Assembly: GCA_030606215.1 (NCBI GenBank)
Contig: JAUWGW010000001.1
Coordinates: 1-64,000 of the forward strand
DNA from: a bacterium
Lineage (GTDB): Bacteria; NPL-UPA2; JAUVJM01
Direction of reading: 5' to 3'
Length of the DNA stretch: 64,000 bases
The position numbers and the translations under genes were made by a program. Below are positions 17,284 to 24,769 of the stretch, piece by piece. The notes beneath the pieces were generated by a model, which was given only the letters and a program-made list of their open reading frames with translations, was not told where the DNA came from and did no database searches. Position 1 is the first letter of the stretch. Each line of letters starts with the position of its first letter.

Positions 17284-18218
17284 TTGAATGGTTTGAGAAA
17301 AAACGAAATGGCGAAGGTGCTCAGGCACTAATATTCACTATATTGATTTCACTTCTCCTGATAAGTTTTATTGCCTTTGTGGTCAATGCCGGGAGAGTCA
17401 TCAGCCGGAAGATAAAAATGCAGACTGCTGCAGATGCATCTGCACTTTCTGGTGCTATATGGCAGGCGAGGGCACTTAACATGATAGCAACGTTAAATGT
17501 TGGGATTTCGTTCTGTTGCCTGGCTATTGCTGGAATGGTCATAGCCATTGGTGCAAGTCTTGGAAAACTTATACCTGTTCTCATGCCGTATATTACCAAA
17601 ATGTATAATATTGCAAAGCGAATGGCAAAAGTGCAGGATGTCATCAAGGAAGCAAATCCTATTATCGTTGAGGGAGAAGTTTTTAGGATAGCTAAGGTAA
17701 ATGGAATTAAAGGTGCTATGGCAGTTGCTCCGGAACTTACTCCATGGCCAAAATTGCATATACACCGTTTCGGGCAGCCAGAATGTTTTAATCCTGGAAC
17801 AAGCTGGGAGATTGACGGAGACAGGATAGACTTTCATCCATCTGACAGGGGAATTAACACTATTATTCCGACCCCTTATATACGAGACGGCGATTTTGAT
17901 GACAAGCAGTATGTCTTCTGTATAGCTGTGGATGAGCCAGCAGAAATAGTTGCGCCGGGCAAGAGGATATTTGGTGTGGGGAATCCTGTTCTTCTTTCCC
18001 TGCCGGAAATAGAAGTTGCTCAGTACAGGCTCGGTGGAGACATTGGATATATTGCAGTAGCTCAGGCAAAACCTGTCAATTGCATAGAGCCGCATCCATC
18101 TCTTCTTGTGTCCGAGTGGGATGTTGAACTTACACCTGTTACTGTTTTTGGAGATATTTCGGTTCCGGGCTTAAAGAAAATCGTGGGAATTCTGGAAGAG
18201 AATCTGATATGTCATTAA
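17280..18218 (+). CDS. TadG-like Flp pilus assembly protein
   Basis: 312 residues. It has the TadG N-terminal membrane helix (QALIFTILISLLLISFIAFVVNAGRVISRK) and the following M-Q-T-A-A-D-A-S-A-L-S-G-A-I segment, the diagnostic motif of the family. A second hydrophobic stretch (about 66-100) and a periplasmic C-terminal domain follow. The von Willebrand domain of long TadG proteins is not seen, so this is the short type. It may help anchor or regulate the fibre. It overlaps the next gene by 10 bases. Confidence 0.8.
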   Translation: MIEWFEKKRNGEGAQALIFTILISLLLISFIAFVVNAGRVISRKIKMQTAADASALSGAIWQARALNMIATLNVGISFCCLAIAGMVIAIGASLGKLIPVLMPYITKMYNIAKRMAKVQDVIKEANPIIVEGEVFRIAKVNGIKGAMAVAPELTPWPKLHIHRFGQPECFNPGTSWEIDGDRIDFHPSDRGINTIIPTPYIRDGDFDDKQYVFCIAVDEPAEIVAPGKRIFGVGNPVLLSLPEIEVAQYRLGGDIGYIAVAQAKPVNCIEPHPSLLVSEWDVELTPVTVFGDISVPGLKKIVGILEENLICH

Positions 18219-18754
18219 AATCTACAACCACGATTTGTAACGTGCAGTCCGCATTCTGCAATCCGAAATCTGCAGTCAAGGGGCAGATGGCAGTGGAAGT
18301 TATTTTCGTCATGCCAATCTTTATACTTCTGTTTTTTGCGATTGACTTTTTTGGCAGATACTCACTGGAGAGTGAAAGAGTAAACATGGCATCTCGCTAC
18401 GCAGTCTGGAAAGTGAGAGAGACAGATAATTTCTCTCTCCCTTCGTGTTACTCGGGAATAAGTGTTTCTGTGAAACCTTCAGGCATCAGGGAATTACTCC
18501 CATCAAATATCCCTCAGGATGAAAGTTTCTTCTTCGCACTTCTTCATGTCCTATCAAATACAGTAAATGATACAAAATGCATAGAGGTTTCATCATCAGT
18601 TGCAGTTCCGCGAGAGTTTGGATTTGGAACAATAAAAGAAATCAAAATCTCGGAAACCTGCGTAATTGACGGGAGCACCTGGAAAATTAGCAATATCACA
18701 AGACTTCTTAGGAGTGTGTTCAAGATTCCGAATATCCCGTATGTAGACTTGTAG
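18209..18754 (+). CDS. TadE/TadF-like pseudopilin
   Basis: 181 residues from ATG 18209. After a 26-residue leader comes KGQMAVEVIFVMPIFILLFFAIDFFGR, a TadE/F-type prepilin start (G/QMAVE with Glu+5) and helix. The periplasmic part has two Cys pairs that may form disulphides. The leader is encoded by a GCATTCTGCAATCCG-type repeat, so an internal start at 18287 (MAVEV) is possible but would remove the cleavage site. It is the fifth gene of the Tad operon. Confidence 0.75.
   Translation: MSLKSTTTICNVQSAFCNPKSAVKGQMAVEVIFVMPIFILLFFAIDFFGRYSLESERVNMASRYAVWKVRETDNFSLPSCYSGISVSVKPSGIRELLPSNIPQDESFFFALLHVLSNTVNDTKCIEVSSSVAVPREFGFGTIKEIKISETCVIDGSTWKISNITRLLRSVFKIPNIPYVDL
18236..18280. repeat. Repeat-like sequence forming the TadE/F leader
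   Basis: GTGCAGTCCGCATTCTGCAA-TCCGAAATCTGCAGT reads like the CCGCATTCCGCAATCCG short-unit repeats of many genomes. A partly matching inverse copy (GAATTTCG/GGAGTGTGGAATGCGG) is present at 16381-16404, around the start of the short flp gene. Confidence 0.4.
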
Positions 18755-18783
18755 ATATGGCAGTGGTCAGGGAGTAAATAGTC

Positions 18784-19275
18784 GTGAGACGTATCTTTAT
18801 AATAATCTGTGTATCCGCATTATTTGTCTCTCTTCTATTTAAGGTTTCTGCTTCACGGAATTCGGAGAGTAACCGGCATATAAAAATATATCTGGATGAT
18901 TATGCATTATCAATGGTATCCCCATATTTACCGTGTGGGAAACCTCTGAGAAATGTTACTTTTGAGAGTAGTGAATTGGATAAAGTGGAAACTTTCAAGA
19001 ATCTTCCACGCTACCCCCTTTCACAAAAGGTTGTATCAGTTGTAAATGGGCGAAACGGTGTTCTCCTCTATGAGACAGCATCAGATATAAACCCTGTCAA
19101 TCGCTACTATCTCAGAGAAATGAAGCGTATGGGATGGAACTTATGTTCAGAGAGGGAATTTCAACGTGGAGTATTTCTATTTCACAAAGGAGAATCAATT
19201 TGTCTGCTTCATCTTGAAAGAAATTCAGGAGTAACCAATATCACAATAGTTTATCAAGAAAGAAGGAGAAAGTAA
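18784..19275 (+). CDS. Secreted protein of the Tad operon, unknown
   Basis: 163 residues from GTG 18784. The N-terminal signal peptide (RIFIIICVSALFVSLLFKVSAS) is followed by a small alpha/beta domain with YYLREMKRMGWNLCSEREF and GVTNITIVYQERR. That pattern is seen in short periplasmic proteins of uncertain role beside pilus genes. The position between the pseudopilins and cpaB suggests a periplasmic pilus-assembly part. No catalytic motif is visible. Confidence 0.65.
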   Translation: MRRIFIIICVSALFVSLLFKVSASRNSESNRHIKIYLDDYALSMVSPYLPCGKPLRNVTFESSELDKVETFKNLPRYPLSQKVVSVVNGRNGVLLYETASDINPVNRYYLREMKRMGWNLCSEREFQRGVFLFHKGESICLLHLERNSGVTNITIVYQERRRK

Positions 19276-19277
19276 CG

Positions 19278-20015
19278 ATGCAGAAGAACAAATTGATGCT
19301 TACTATAGCAATTTTGTTGGGGGTTCTGACTGTTTTTCTTCTCAACTCCTATATAAAAGGCTTGAAGCAGTCAGTCTATAAAGGGATGGAACTTGTTCAG
19401 GTTGTGGTTGCAAAGAAAAATCTTTCAAAAGGGGCATCACTTGAAAGAGCTCTTATTGCGGCACGGAAGATTCCAGCAAAATTCTTGCCTGCGGGCGTTG
19501 TCTTTGCAAAGGACTACGAGTTAATCCTCGGGCAGCCAGTTCAGGTCTCAATTAGAGCCGGTGAGCCGATTCTCTGGGCATGTCTTGGTGCAGAGGAAAG
19601 GAAAACCTTCTCAACAAAAATCCCTGAGGGAAAGAGAGCAGTTACGATTGGAGTTGATGAATTGACAGGCGTTGGAGGAATGATTTCGCCTTATGACCAT
19701 ATTGATGTGCTGATGACTTTTACAACTCCTGAGTCATCTAAAACGAAAGTTACTACAATTACCCTTTTACAGGACATACTTGTCCTGGCTACCGGGCAGA
19801 GGGAATCCCAGTATCAGCCTCTATCCACCTTCGAGAAGAAAGGTTATTCATCAGTAACACTGTGCCTCAGCCCTTTAGAAGCAGAATTAATTACATTTGC
19901 CCAGGAACATAGCAGGCTTTCTCTGATTTTACGAAATCCAGAAGATAGAGAAAAAGAGAAACTTCCAGAGGTCAACTTCAATTATCTAAACAGCTTAGGG
20001 GAGTTTTCAAAATGA
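19278..20015 (+). CDS. cpaB: Flp pilus assembly protein CpaB/RcpC
   Basis: 245 residues. The N-terminal membrane anchor (LTIAILLGVLTVFLLNSYI) is followed by an SAF domain (about 40-110, VVVAKKNLSKGASLERALI) and the RcpC region (KRAVTIGVDELTGVGGMISPYDHIDVLMTF). CpaB works with the Tad secretin in the periplasm and outer membrane. No Tad secretin gene lies in the operon, so it would need one encoded elsewhere. An AAGGAG ribosome-binding site precedes the start. It overlaps the next gene by 4 bases (ATGA). Confidence 0.9.
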   Translation: MQKNKLMLTIAILLGVLTVFLLNSYIKGLKQSVYKGMELVQVVVAKKNLSKGASLERALIAARKIPAKFLPAGVVFAKDYELILGQPVQVSIRAGEPILWACLGAEERKTFSTKIPEGKRAVTIGVDELTGVGGMISPYDHIDVLMTFTTPESSKTKVTTITLLQDILVLATGQRESQYQPLSTFEKKGYSSVTLCLSPLEAELITFAQEHSRLSLILRNPEDREKEKLPEVNFNYLNSLGEFSK

Positions 20016-21538
20016 AGGTGTCTATTTATGATGACAGGCGAGTTCAAAGATTTATATCTATTGAGAAAGAACATGTAAGAATTGGGAGAGAATCCGATAA
20101 TGATATCGTCTTACCAGTGGAAGAAATTTCCAGATATCACGCTGAAATATTGGTTGAAGATTCCGAATTCACAATAGTAGACCTGAAAAGCACAAACGGC
20201 ACATTTATTGGCAGAAAAAGAATTGAGAAAGAAAGGCTTCATCCCGGGGAGTCCTTCTACATTGGTGGTTTTGAATTGCAGGTAGTTGAGGAGAAGAAAA
20301 AATCCATTCAGGAATTGAAGAAGGCAATTCAGGAAGAACTTCTTGGGAGAGTAGAGCTCAAAAAACTTGATTTTGAAAGGGCCAACGACGTGGAATTATG
20401 GGATAGGACAAAACAAGTTATTGGAGATATTATAAAAGAAAGAGGTCTGGAAATCCCTCCTCCTACCACAATTGAAGACTTCATAAAAGAGATTCTGGAT
20501 GAGACACTTGGGCTTGGCCCGCTTGAAGATTTAATTGAGGACCCGGAAATTACTGAAATTATGGTCAATGGAAAAGAGAAAATATATATTGAGCGTCACG
20601 GCAAACTCTCTCTCTATCCACGGAAATTCACAAGTGATCAACAGGTGCTCGCGGCAATTGAGAGGATAGTTGCACCTCTCGGGCGCAGAATTGATGAGAG
20701 CACTCCACTCGTTGACGCGCGGTTGAAAGATGGCTCAAGGGTTAATGCAATCATTCCTCCTCTCTCAATAGAAGGTCCTGTGCTAACAATCCGCAAATTC
20801 TCACCGAACCTGCTCAACATAGGTAACCTCATACATCTAAAATCCTTGACAGAACCGATAGCTGAGTTTCTCAAGATATGTGTGCGTGCCAGGTGTAATA
20901 TCCTCATTTCGGGAGGGACAGGGACAGGAAAAACTACTTTGCTGAATATTCTCTCCTGCTTTATCCCTGAGGATGAACGGATAATCACAATAGAAGATGC
21001 CGCTGAACTGCGCCTTTCACAGAAACACGTTGTAAGGCTTGAAGCGCGACCTCCAAACATCGAAGGGCGTGGTGAAATTACAATACGCGGACTTGTTCGG
21101 AATGCTCTTAGAATGCGTCCTGACCGCATCATTATTGGAGAATGTCGCGGAGGTGAGGCTCTTGACATGCTTCAAGCAATGAATACAGGTCATGATGGTT
21201 CAATAACTACAATCCATGCTAATTCGTGCAGAGATAGTCTCTCCCGCTTGGAAACTATGGTTCTAATGGCGGAGATGGATTTGCCTGTGCGCGCAATAAG
21301 GGAGCAGATTATCTCAGCCATAGGGATAATTCTTCAGTTAGTGAGACTTAGCAGTGGAGAACGGAAGATTGAAAAGATAACTGAAGTTGTTGGAATAGAA
21401 AGAGAATCAATCATACTGCAGGATATCTTTGTCTTTGAAAAAGGCTCGGGTAAATTCAAGACGCGGGGCTATGTTCCTGAATTCATAAGGAATCTCCCGC
21501 AGCAAGAACAGAATATAGATTTAAAAATTTTCAAATGA
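20012..21538 (+). CDS. cpaF: FHA domain fused to Tad secretion ATPase (CpaF/TadA)
   Basis: 508 residues. Residues 1-85 form an FHA domain (VRIGRESDNDIVLP, SRYHAEI, DLKSTNGTFIG), a phosphothreonine reader. Residues 100-500 are the hexameric CpaF/TadA ATPase, with Walker A SGGTGTGKTTLLNIL, the Asp box IITIEDAAEL, a Walker B-region RIIIGECRGGEALDML and the His box TTIHANS. It powers pilus growth (and perhaps retraction) at the inner membrane. The fusion suggests phospho-dependent control of the motor. No Ser/Thr kinase gene lies in the window. Both ends overlap neighbours by 4 bases. Confidence 0.95.
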   Translation: MKVSIYDDRRVQRFISIEKEHVRIGRESDNDIVLPVEEISRYHAEILVEDSEFTIVDLKSTNGTFIGRKRIEKERLHPGESFYIGGFELQVVEEKKKSIQELKKAIQEELLGRVELKKLDFERANDVELWDRTKQVIGDIIKERGLEIPPPTTIEDFIKEILDETLGLGPLEDLIEDPEITEIMVNGKEKIYIERHGKLSLYPRKFTSDQQVLAAIERIVAPLGRRIDESTPLVDARLKDGSRVNAIIPPLSIEGPVLTIRKFSPNLLNIGNLIHLKSLTEPIAEFLKICVRARCNILISGGTGTGKTTLLNILSCFIPEDERIITIEDAAELRLSQKHVVRLEARPPNIEGRGEITIRGLVRNALRMRPDRIIIGECRGGEALDMLQAMNTGHDGSITTIHANSCRDSLSRLETMVLMAEMDLPVRAIREQIISAIGIILQLVRLSSGERKIEKITEVVGIERESIILQDIFVFEKGSGKFKTRGYVPEFIRNLPQQEQNIDLKIFK

Positions 21539-22188
21539 TGGAAGTTATAATACCAGTTGCAGCGGGCATCACGGTGACGCTTTTTGTCATGCTCCTGACT
21601 AATCTTTTTGAGGGGGCCCCGCTCAGATTTTATTTAAAGAAAAGGCGCATAAGGAAATTCAACAGCCAGCTTGTTGATGCGCTCACCACAATGTCAAATT
21701 GTCTGAAAGCAGGTTTAAGTTTGCCTCAGGCTATAGAAATGGTTGAGAAAGAAATGAACCCTCCCATTTCAGAAGAGTTCGGTACAGTAAACCGGGAACA
21801 CAGGATGGGGGTTAGCCTGGAGGAAGCTCTCCTGCATCTGTCAGATAGGATAAAAGGCAGCGATACAGAGCTTCTCGTAACGTCGACTACAATTGCACAT
21901 CAACTTGGGGGAAATCTGGCTGAAATCTTTGAACAAATTACTGCTACTATTAGAGAGAGAAATAGAATACAGGGGAGGATAGAGACACTAACTGCACAGG
22001 GAAAAATGCAGGGAGCTGTTGTGAGCGCTCTTCCCGTTGCACTTGGATTAGTCCTTTATTTCCTTACGCCAGATACGCTCTCTCTTCTGTTTACAACTCA
22101 AATTGGACAGCTTCTGGTTGGAATATTCATATTTCTCGAAGTTTTCGGATGGATTCTCATAAGGAGGATTGTAACAATAAATGTTTGA
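21535..22188 (+). CDS. tadB: Tad inner-membrane platform protein TadB
   Basis: 217 residues with the T2SSF/TadB fold: an N-terminal membrane segment, the cytoplasmic LVDALTTMSNCLKAGLSLPQAIEMV helices, LLVTSTTIAHQLGGNLAEIFEQI, and two C-terminal membrane helices. It is shorter than the usual 290-320 because the N-terminal membrane region is reduced. It forms the platform with TadC, on which the ATPase acts. Its start overlaps the cpaF stop as ATGA. Confidence 0.9.
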   Translation: MMEVIIPVAAGITVTLFVMLLTNLFEGAPLRFYLKKRRIRKFNSQLVDALTTMSNCLKAGLSLPQAIEMVEKEMNPPISEEFGTVNREHRMGVSLEEALLHLSDRIKGSDTELLVTSTTIAHQLGGNLAEIFEQITATIRERNRIQGRIETLTAQGKMQGAVVSALPVALGLVLYFLTPDTLSLLFTTQIGQLLVGIFIFLEVFGWILIRRIVTINV

Positions 22189-22972
22189 AGAAATATTTAT
22201 TCTCAGCAGTTCTTTCATAGCTATTGTACTTTTTGTTCTTTCCTTATCGAAAATATCGATGCTGAACGCAATCAGTCACAAGCTCAGCAAACTCAGGATT
22301 GGAAATTACAGGGAGAATGTGGGAAGACAACTAACATCCAGCGGAAATCCAGCAAGACTTACTCCTGACAAATTCATCTCTCTAAGATTACTCTGTGCGT
22401 TAACTTTCTTTTCCATTACAAGTGTATTTTTTAAAAAAGTATGTGCCAGTTCGGTAATCGCCGGCTTTCTGGGATCTTTCTTGCCCTGTGTATGGTTGAG
22501 GGAGAAACTTGCTCAGAGACACTTTGCAATAAAGAAACAGTTAACATATTTCCTTGACCTTTTTGTCCTTTCTGTTGAAGCGGGACTGGATTTTATCTCT
22601 GCTTTGAATTGCATCCTGAGAAAAGTCGGGAAGGGAGCTCTGCATGAGGAATTTTCATTGTTGCTTCATGAAATCAGGATGGGAAAGACGCGCAAAACTG
22701 CAATGGAAGATATGCGAAGCAGAGTGAACTTGCCGGAATTATCATCGCTCATCACTTCGCTCATTCAGGCTGATATGTTTGGAGTGGGGCTTGGGAAAAT
22801 TCTGCGCGTTCAGTCTGACGAGCTAAGGAGAAAACAAGCGGAAATGGCTGAAAAGCTCGCAATGCAGGCTCCTGTAAAATTACTTATCCCTCTTATAGGA
22901 TTTATATTTCCTGCTGTTTTCATTGTTCTTCTTGGTCCAATACTGCTCAAACTTCTCACGGGAGGATTCTGA
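22181..22972 (+). CDS. tadC: Tad inner-membrane platform protein TadC
   Basis: 263 residues, second T2SSF-type platform protein. Membrane segments lie at the N-terminus, around residues 66-105 and at the C-terminus (LLIPLIGFIFPAVFIVLLGPILL). The conserved FLDLFVLSVEAGLDFISALN and ALIQADMFGVGLGKILR-like helices are visible. The start overlaps tadB by 8 bases. Confidence 0.9.
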   Translation: MFEEIFILSSSFIAIVLFVLSLSKISMLNAISHKLSKLRIGNYRENVGRQLTSSGNPARLTPDKFISLRLLCALTFFSITSVFFKKVCASSVIAGFLGSFLPCVWLREKLAQRHFAIKKQLTYFLDLFVLSVEAGLDFISALNCILRKVGKGALHEEFSLLLHEIRMGKTRKTAMEDMRSRVNLPELSSLITSLIQADMFGVGLGKILRVQSDELRRKQAEMAEKLAMQAPVKLLIPLIGFIFPAVFIVLLGPILLKLLTGGF

Positions 22973-22973
22973 A

Positions 22974-23567
22974 ATGAGAAAAATTCTCATAGTTCTTGTT
23001 TTTCTTGTTGTTCTTTTGAGTTCATCTCCATCCGATGCGATGAGCAAATTTGAAAGGTTCCTTCTCTACAATCCCAGTCTGTTCAGATTATTAACGCTCG
23101 GAACTTGCATCCTTCTTGGGCTCGTTATAATTGTATTTAACTACTTATCAGATAGGGAAGAGAATGTCCTGCTCAGAACCCACTTGTCGGAACAGAGGGA
23201 TAAAGAGAAGGAAATTGCCAAAAGGGTGAGGGCATATAAAAAAATACCAAAGGGTCTAATAAGCGATGCATCTCTTCCTCCAGCCAAATTGGTACACATA
23301 AAGTCTAAAAAAGAGCATGAAATCTCTCCAATTCGCGAATTGACCATCGGGCGGTCTCTGGAAAACTCTGTTGTTGTAGGAAGAATTTCGGTCTCCAGGT
23401 ATCATGCAAAGATAAGACCACAGAAGGAAGGTTATGTCCTGTATGATTTGCTCAGCACAGTCGGGACTTATGTTAATGATCGAAAGATTGAGAAACATGT
23501 GTTAAAAGGTGGAGATATTATAGGGATTTCAAGAGAGAATTTTCTCTTCAAATCCGAGCAGAGATAA
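22974..23567 (+). CDS. Membrane-anchored FHA domain protein
   Basis: 197 residues from ATG 22974, one base after the tadC stop, with GGAGG upstream. An N-terminal signal or anchor and a second membrane helix (LLTLGTCILLGLVIIVFNYL, about 28-52) precede a C-terminal FHA domain (LTIGRSLENSVVV, SRYHAKI, YDLLSTVGTYVNDRKI). The FHA should face the cytoplasm beside the FHA-fused ATPase. Last gene of the Tad operon. It may bind a phosphorylated pilus component. Confidence 0.85.
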   Translation: MRKILIVLVFLVVLLSSSPSDAMSKFERFLLYNPSLFRLLTLGTCILLGLVIIVFNYLSDREENVLLRTHLSEQRDKEKEIAKRVRAYKKIPKGLISDASLPPAKLVHIKSKKEHEISPIRELTIGRSLENSVVVGRISVSRYHAKIRPQKEGYVLYDLLSTVGTYVNDRKIEKHVLKGGDIIGISRENFLFKSEQR

Positions 23568-23590
23568 ATATTCGGTCAAGCGTGCCCGCG

Positions 23591-23659
23591 GTCATTCCCG
23601 CGCAAGCGGGAATCTATGCCGGTCATCTACTCTGGATTCCTGCTTCCGCAGGAATGACA
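23591..23659. repeat. GTCATTCCCGC-type dispersed inverted repeat
   Basis: Two facing arms (23591-23614 and 23633-23659), each itself a hairpin (ATTCCCGC-GCAA-GCGGGAAT and ATTCCTGC-TTCC-GCAGGAAT). It lies between the convergent Tad operon and lepB. It could act as a two-way terminator or be a REP/MITE-like element. Relatives sit at 13354 and 40343. Confidence 0.75.
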
Positions 23660-23708
23660 GGGACTCAAACACAGTCCATTGAGTATTTACGAGCAGAGAT
23701 AAGGCAAA

Positions 23709-24236
23709 TTAATGAAGGCGTTGAATTCGTCGAGGCGGCCAGTAAATGAGAAAGGCTTTCCCTTTTAGATTTTCGTATGGGACAAATCCCCAGTAGCGGC
23801 TATCTTTACTGTTCATGCTGTTATCCCCAAGAACGAAGCAGGTATTTTCTAAAACTTTAGTTTTTCCTTGACCGTATGTACCAAGGCTGTAGTACCTGTT
23901 CGCCGCAACAAAGGATGGATTATTGACAAGTTTATCATTTATGAAAATCTGTCCGTTTCTGATTTCAATTATCTCTCCAGGAAGGCCGGCAATTCTCTTT
24001 ATAAAATCCCTCTTATTATCCAGTGGATATATGAAAACAGCAATGTCACCACGCCTGGGTTTTGAGAATCTGTATGCGAATCTATTCACAAAGATTCTGT
24101 CTCCATTCTGCAATGTCGGAAACATTGAAGAACTCGGGATTTTAAAGGCACGCGCGATAAAGGTCAACACGATAAGTGCCAGAATAAAAGCAGATATTAG
24201 AGATTCGGCATATTCTCTTATAATGGATTTTTTCAT
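23709..24236 (-). CDS. lepB: Signal peptidase I
   Basis: Cleaves signal peptides of exported proteins at the outer face of the inner membrane. 175 residues, one N-terminal membrane helix. The catalytic Ser is in IPSSSMFPTLQNGD and the catalytic Lys in DFIKRIAGLPGE, with the C-terminal box VLGDNSMNSKDSRYWG. Its ATG overlaps the stop of a 52-aa membrane protein gene as ATGA. It is the last gene of the long 40328-23709 run. Confidence 0.96.
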   Translation of the reverse strand: MKKSIIREYAESLISAFILALIVLTFIARAFKIPSSSMFPTLQNGDRIFVNRFAYRFSKPRRGDIAVFIYPLDNKRDFIKRIAGLPGEIIEIRNGQIFINDKLVNNPSFVAANRYYSLGTYGQGKTKVLENTCFVLGDNSMNSKDSRYWGFVPYENLKGKAFLIYWPPRRIQRLH

Positions 24237-24391
24237 TTGCTCAAGAAAAATATTACAATAGCGAGAATTCCCATTCCGAAGGAAGTCGTAATAAAAGCCA
24301 CGAGAGTTTTCTTAAGAACAGCCTTTCCTTCTATTATCGCTGATACTGCTGAAACCACCAGGATTATTGCGAGAAATGAAAGTAAGTACAT
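24233..24391 (-). CDS. 52-residue two-helix membrane protein
   Basis: ATG at 24391 overlaps the preceding gene's TGA (TGATG). The stop at 24235-24233 overlaps the lepB ATG as ATGA. Between them an open frame encodes 52 residues with two hydrophobic helices (about 1-20 and 30-50) and a short KAVLKK turn. Coupling on both sides makes a real gene likely. It may be a small subunit working with LepB or the DUF6677-like neighbour. No family recognised. Confidence 0.7.
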   Translation of the reverse strand: MYLLSFLAIILVVSAVSAIIEGKAVLKKTLVAFITTSFGMGILAIVIFFLSK

Positions 24392-24768
24392 CACTCTTTC
24401 TCCTGGAAAAGGTTCCCGATGCTAAAAACCACAAGGAAATTAAGTAATCCGGCTACCGTCGTGTAACAGGCTCCGATTTCTCCAAATGCAGATAGCATAT
24501 CACCTGCTCTGAGATTTGTAAAGAGGGTAACCAACCATGGAAATCCTGCTCCAACCCTGCCAGCTGCGCACAACTGCGATATAAAATCCTGTGTTGGTGG
24601 AAGGATTCCCCCTTTCATCATAAGCCCGCTCGTAAATAGCCCCGTTATTAAAACAAAAAGTGAGATGGCTTTCGTCTTATGTCCCGCATACCAGTGCCCT
24701 GCCCCCGGGAGCAGCCATCCCAGCAGATAAGCGAGAGCAATTGATTTTCCCTTACGTTTATTTCCCAT
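24391..24768 (-). CDS. DUF6677-like polytopic membrane protein
   Basis: 125 residues from ATG 24768, one base after the lepA stop. It contains KSIALAYLLGWLLPGAGHWYAGHKTKA (a TM2/DUF6677-type opening with the G-A-G-H-W-Y motif) and about four membrane helices. The family is tentative, recognised from this motif, and is often found beside lepA and lepB. Function unknown. Confidence 0.65.
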   Translation of the reverse strand: MGNKRKGKSIALAYLLGWLLPGAGHWYAGHKTKAISLFVLITGLFTSGLMMKGGILPPTQDFISQLCAAGRVGAGFPWLVTLFTNLRAGDMLSAFGEIGACYTTVAGLLNFLVVFSIGNLFQEKE

Positions 24769-24769
24769 A

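Noticed and set aside
18784-19275. Assignment of the small secreted Tad-operon gene to a named Tad subunit
   Set aside because: No signature of TadD, TadZ or RcpB is visible. Left as unknown.
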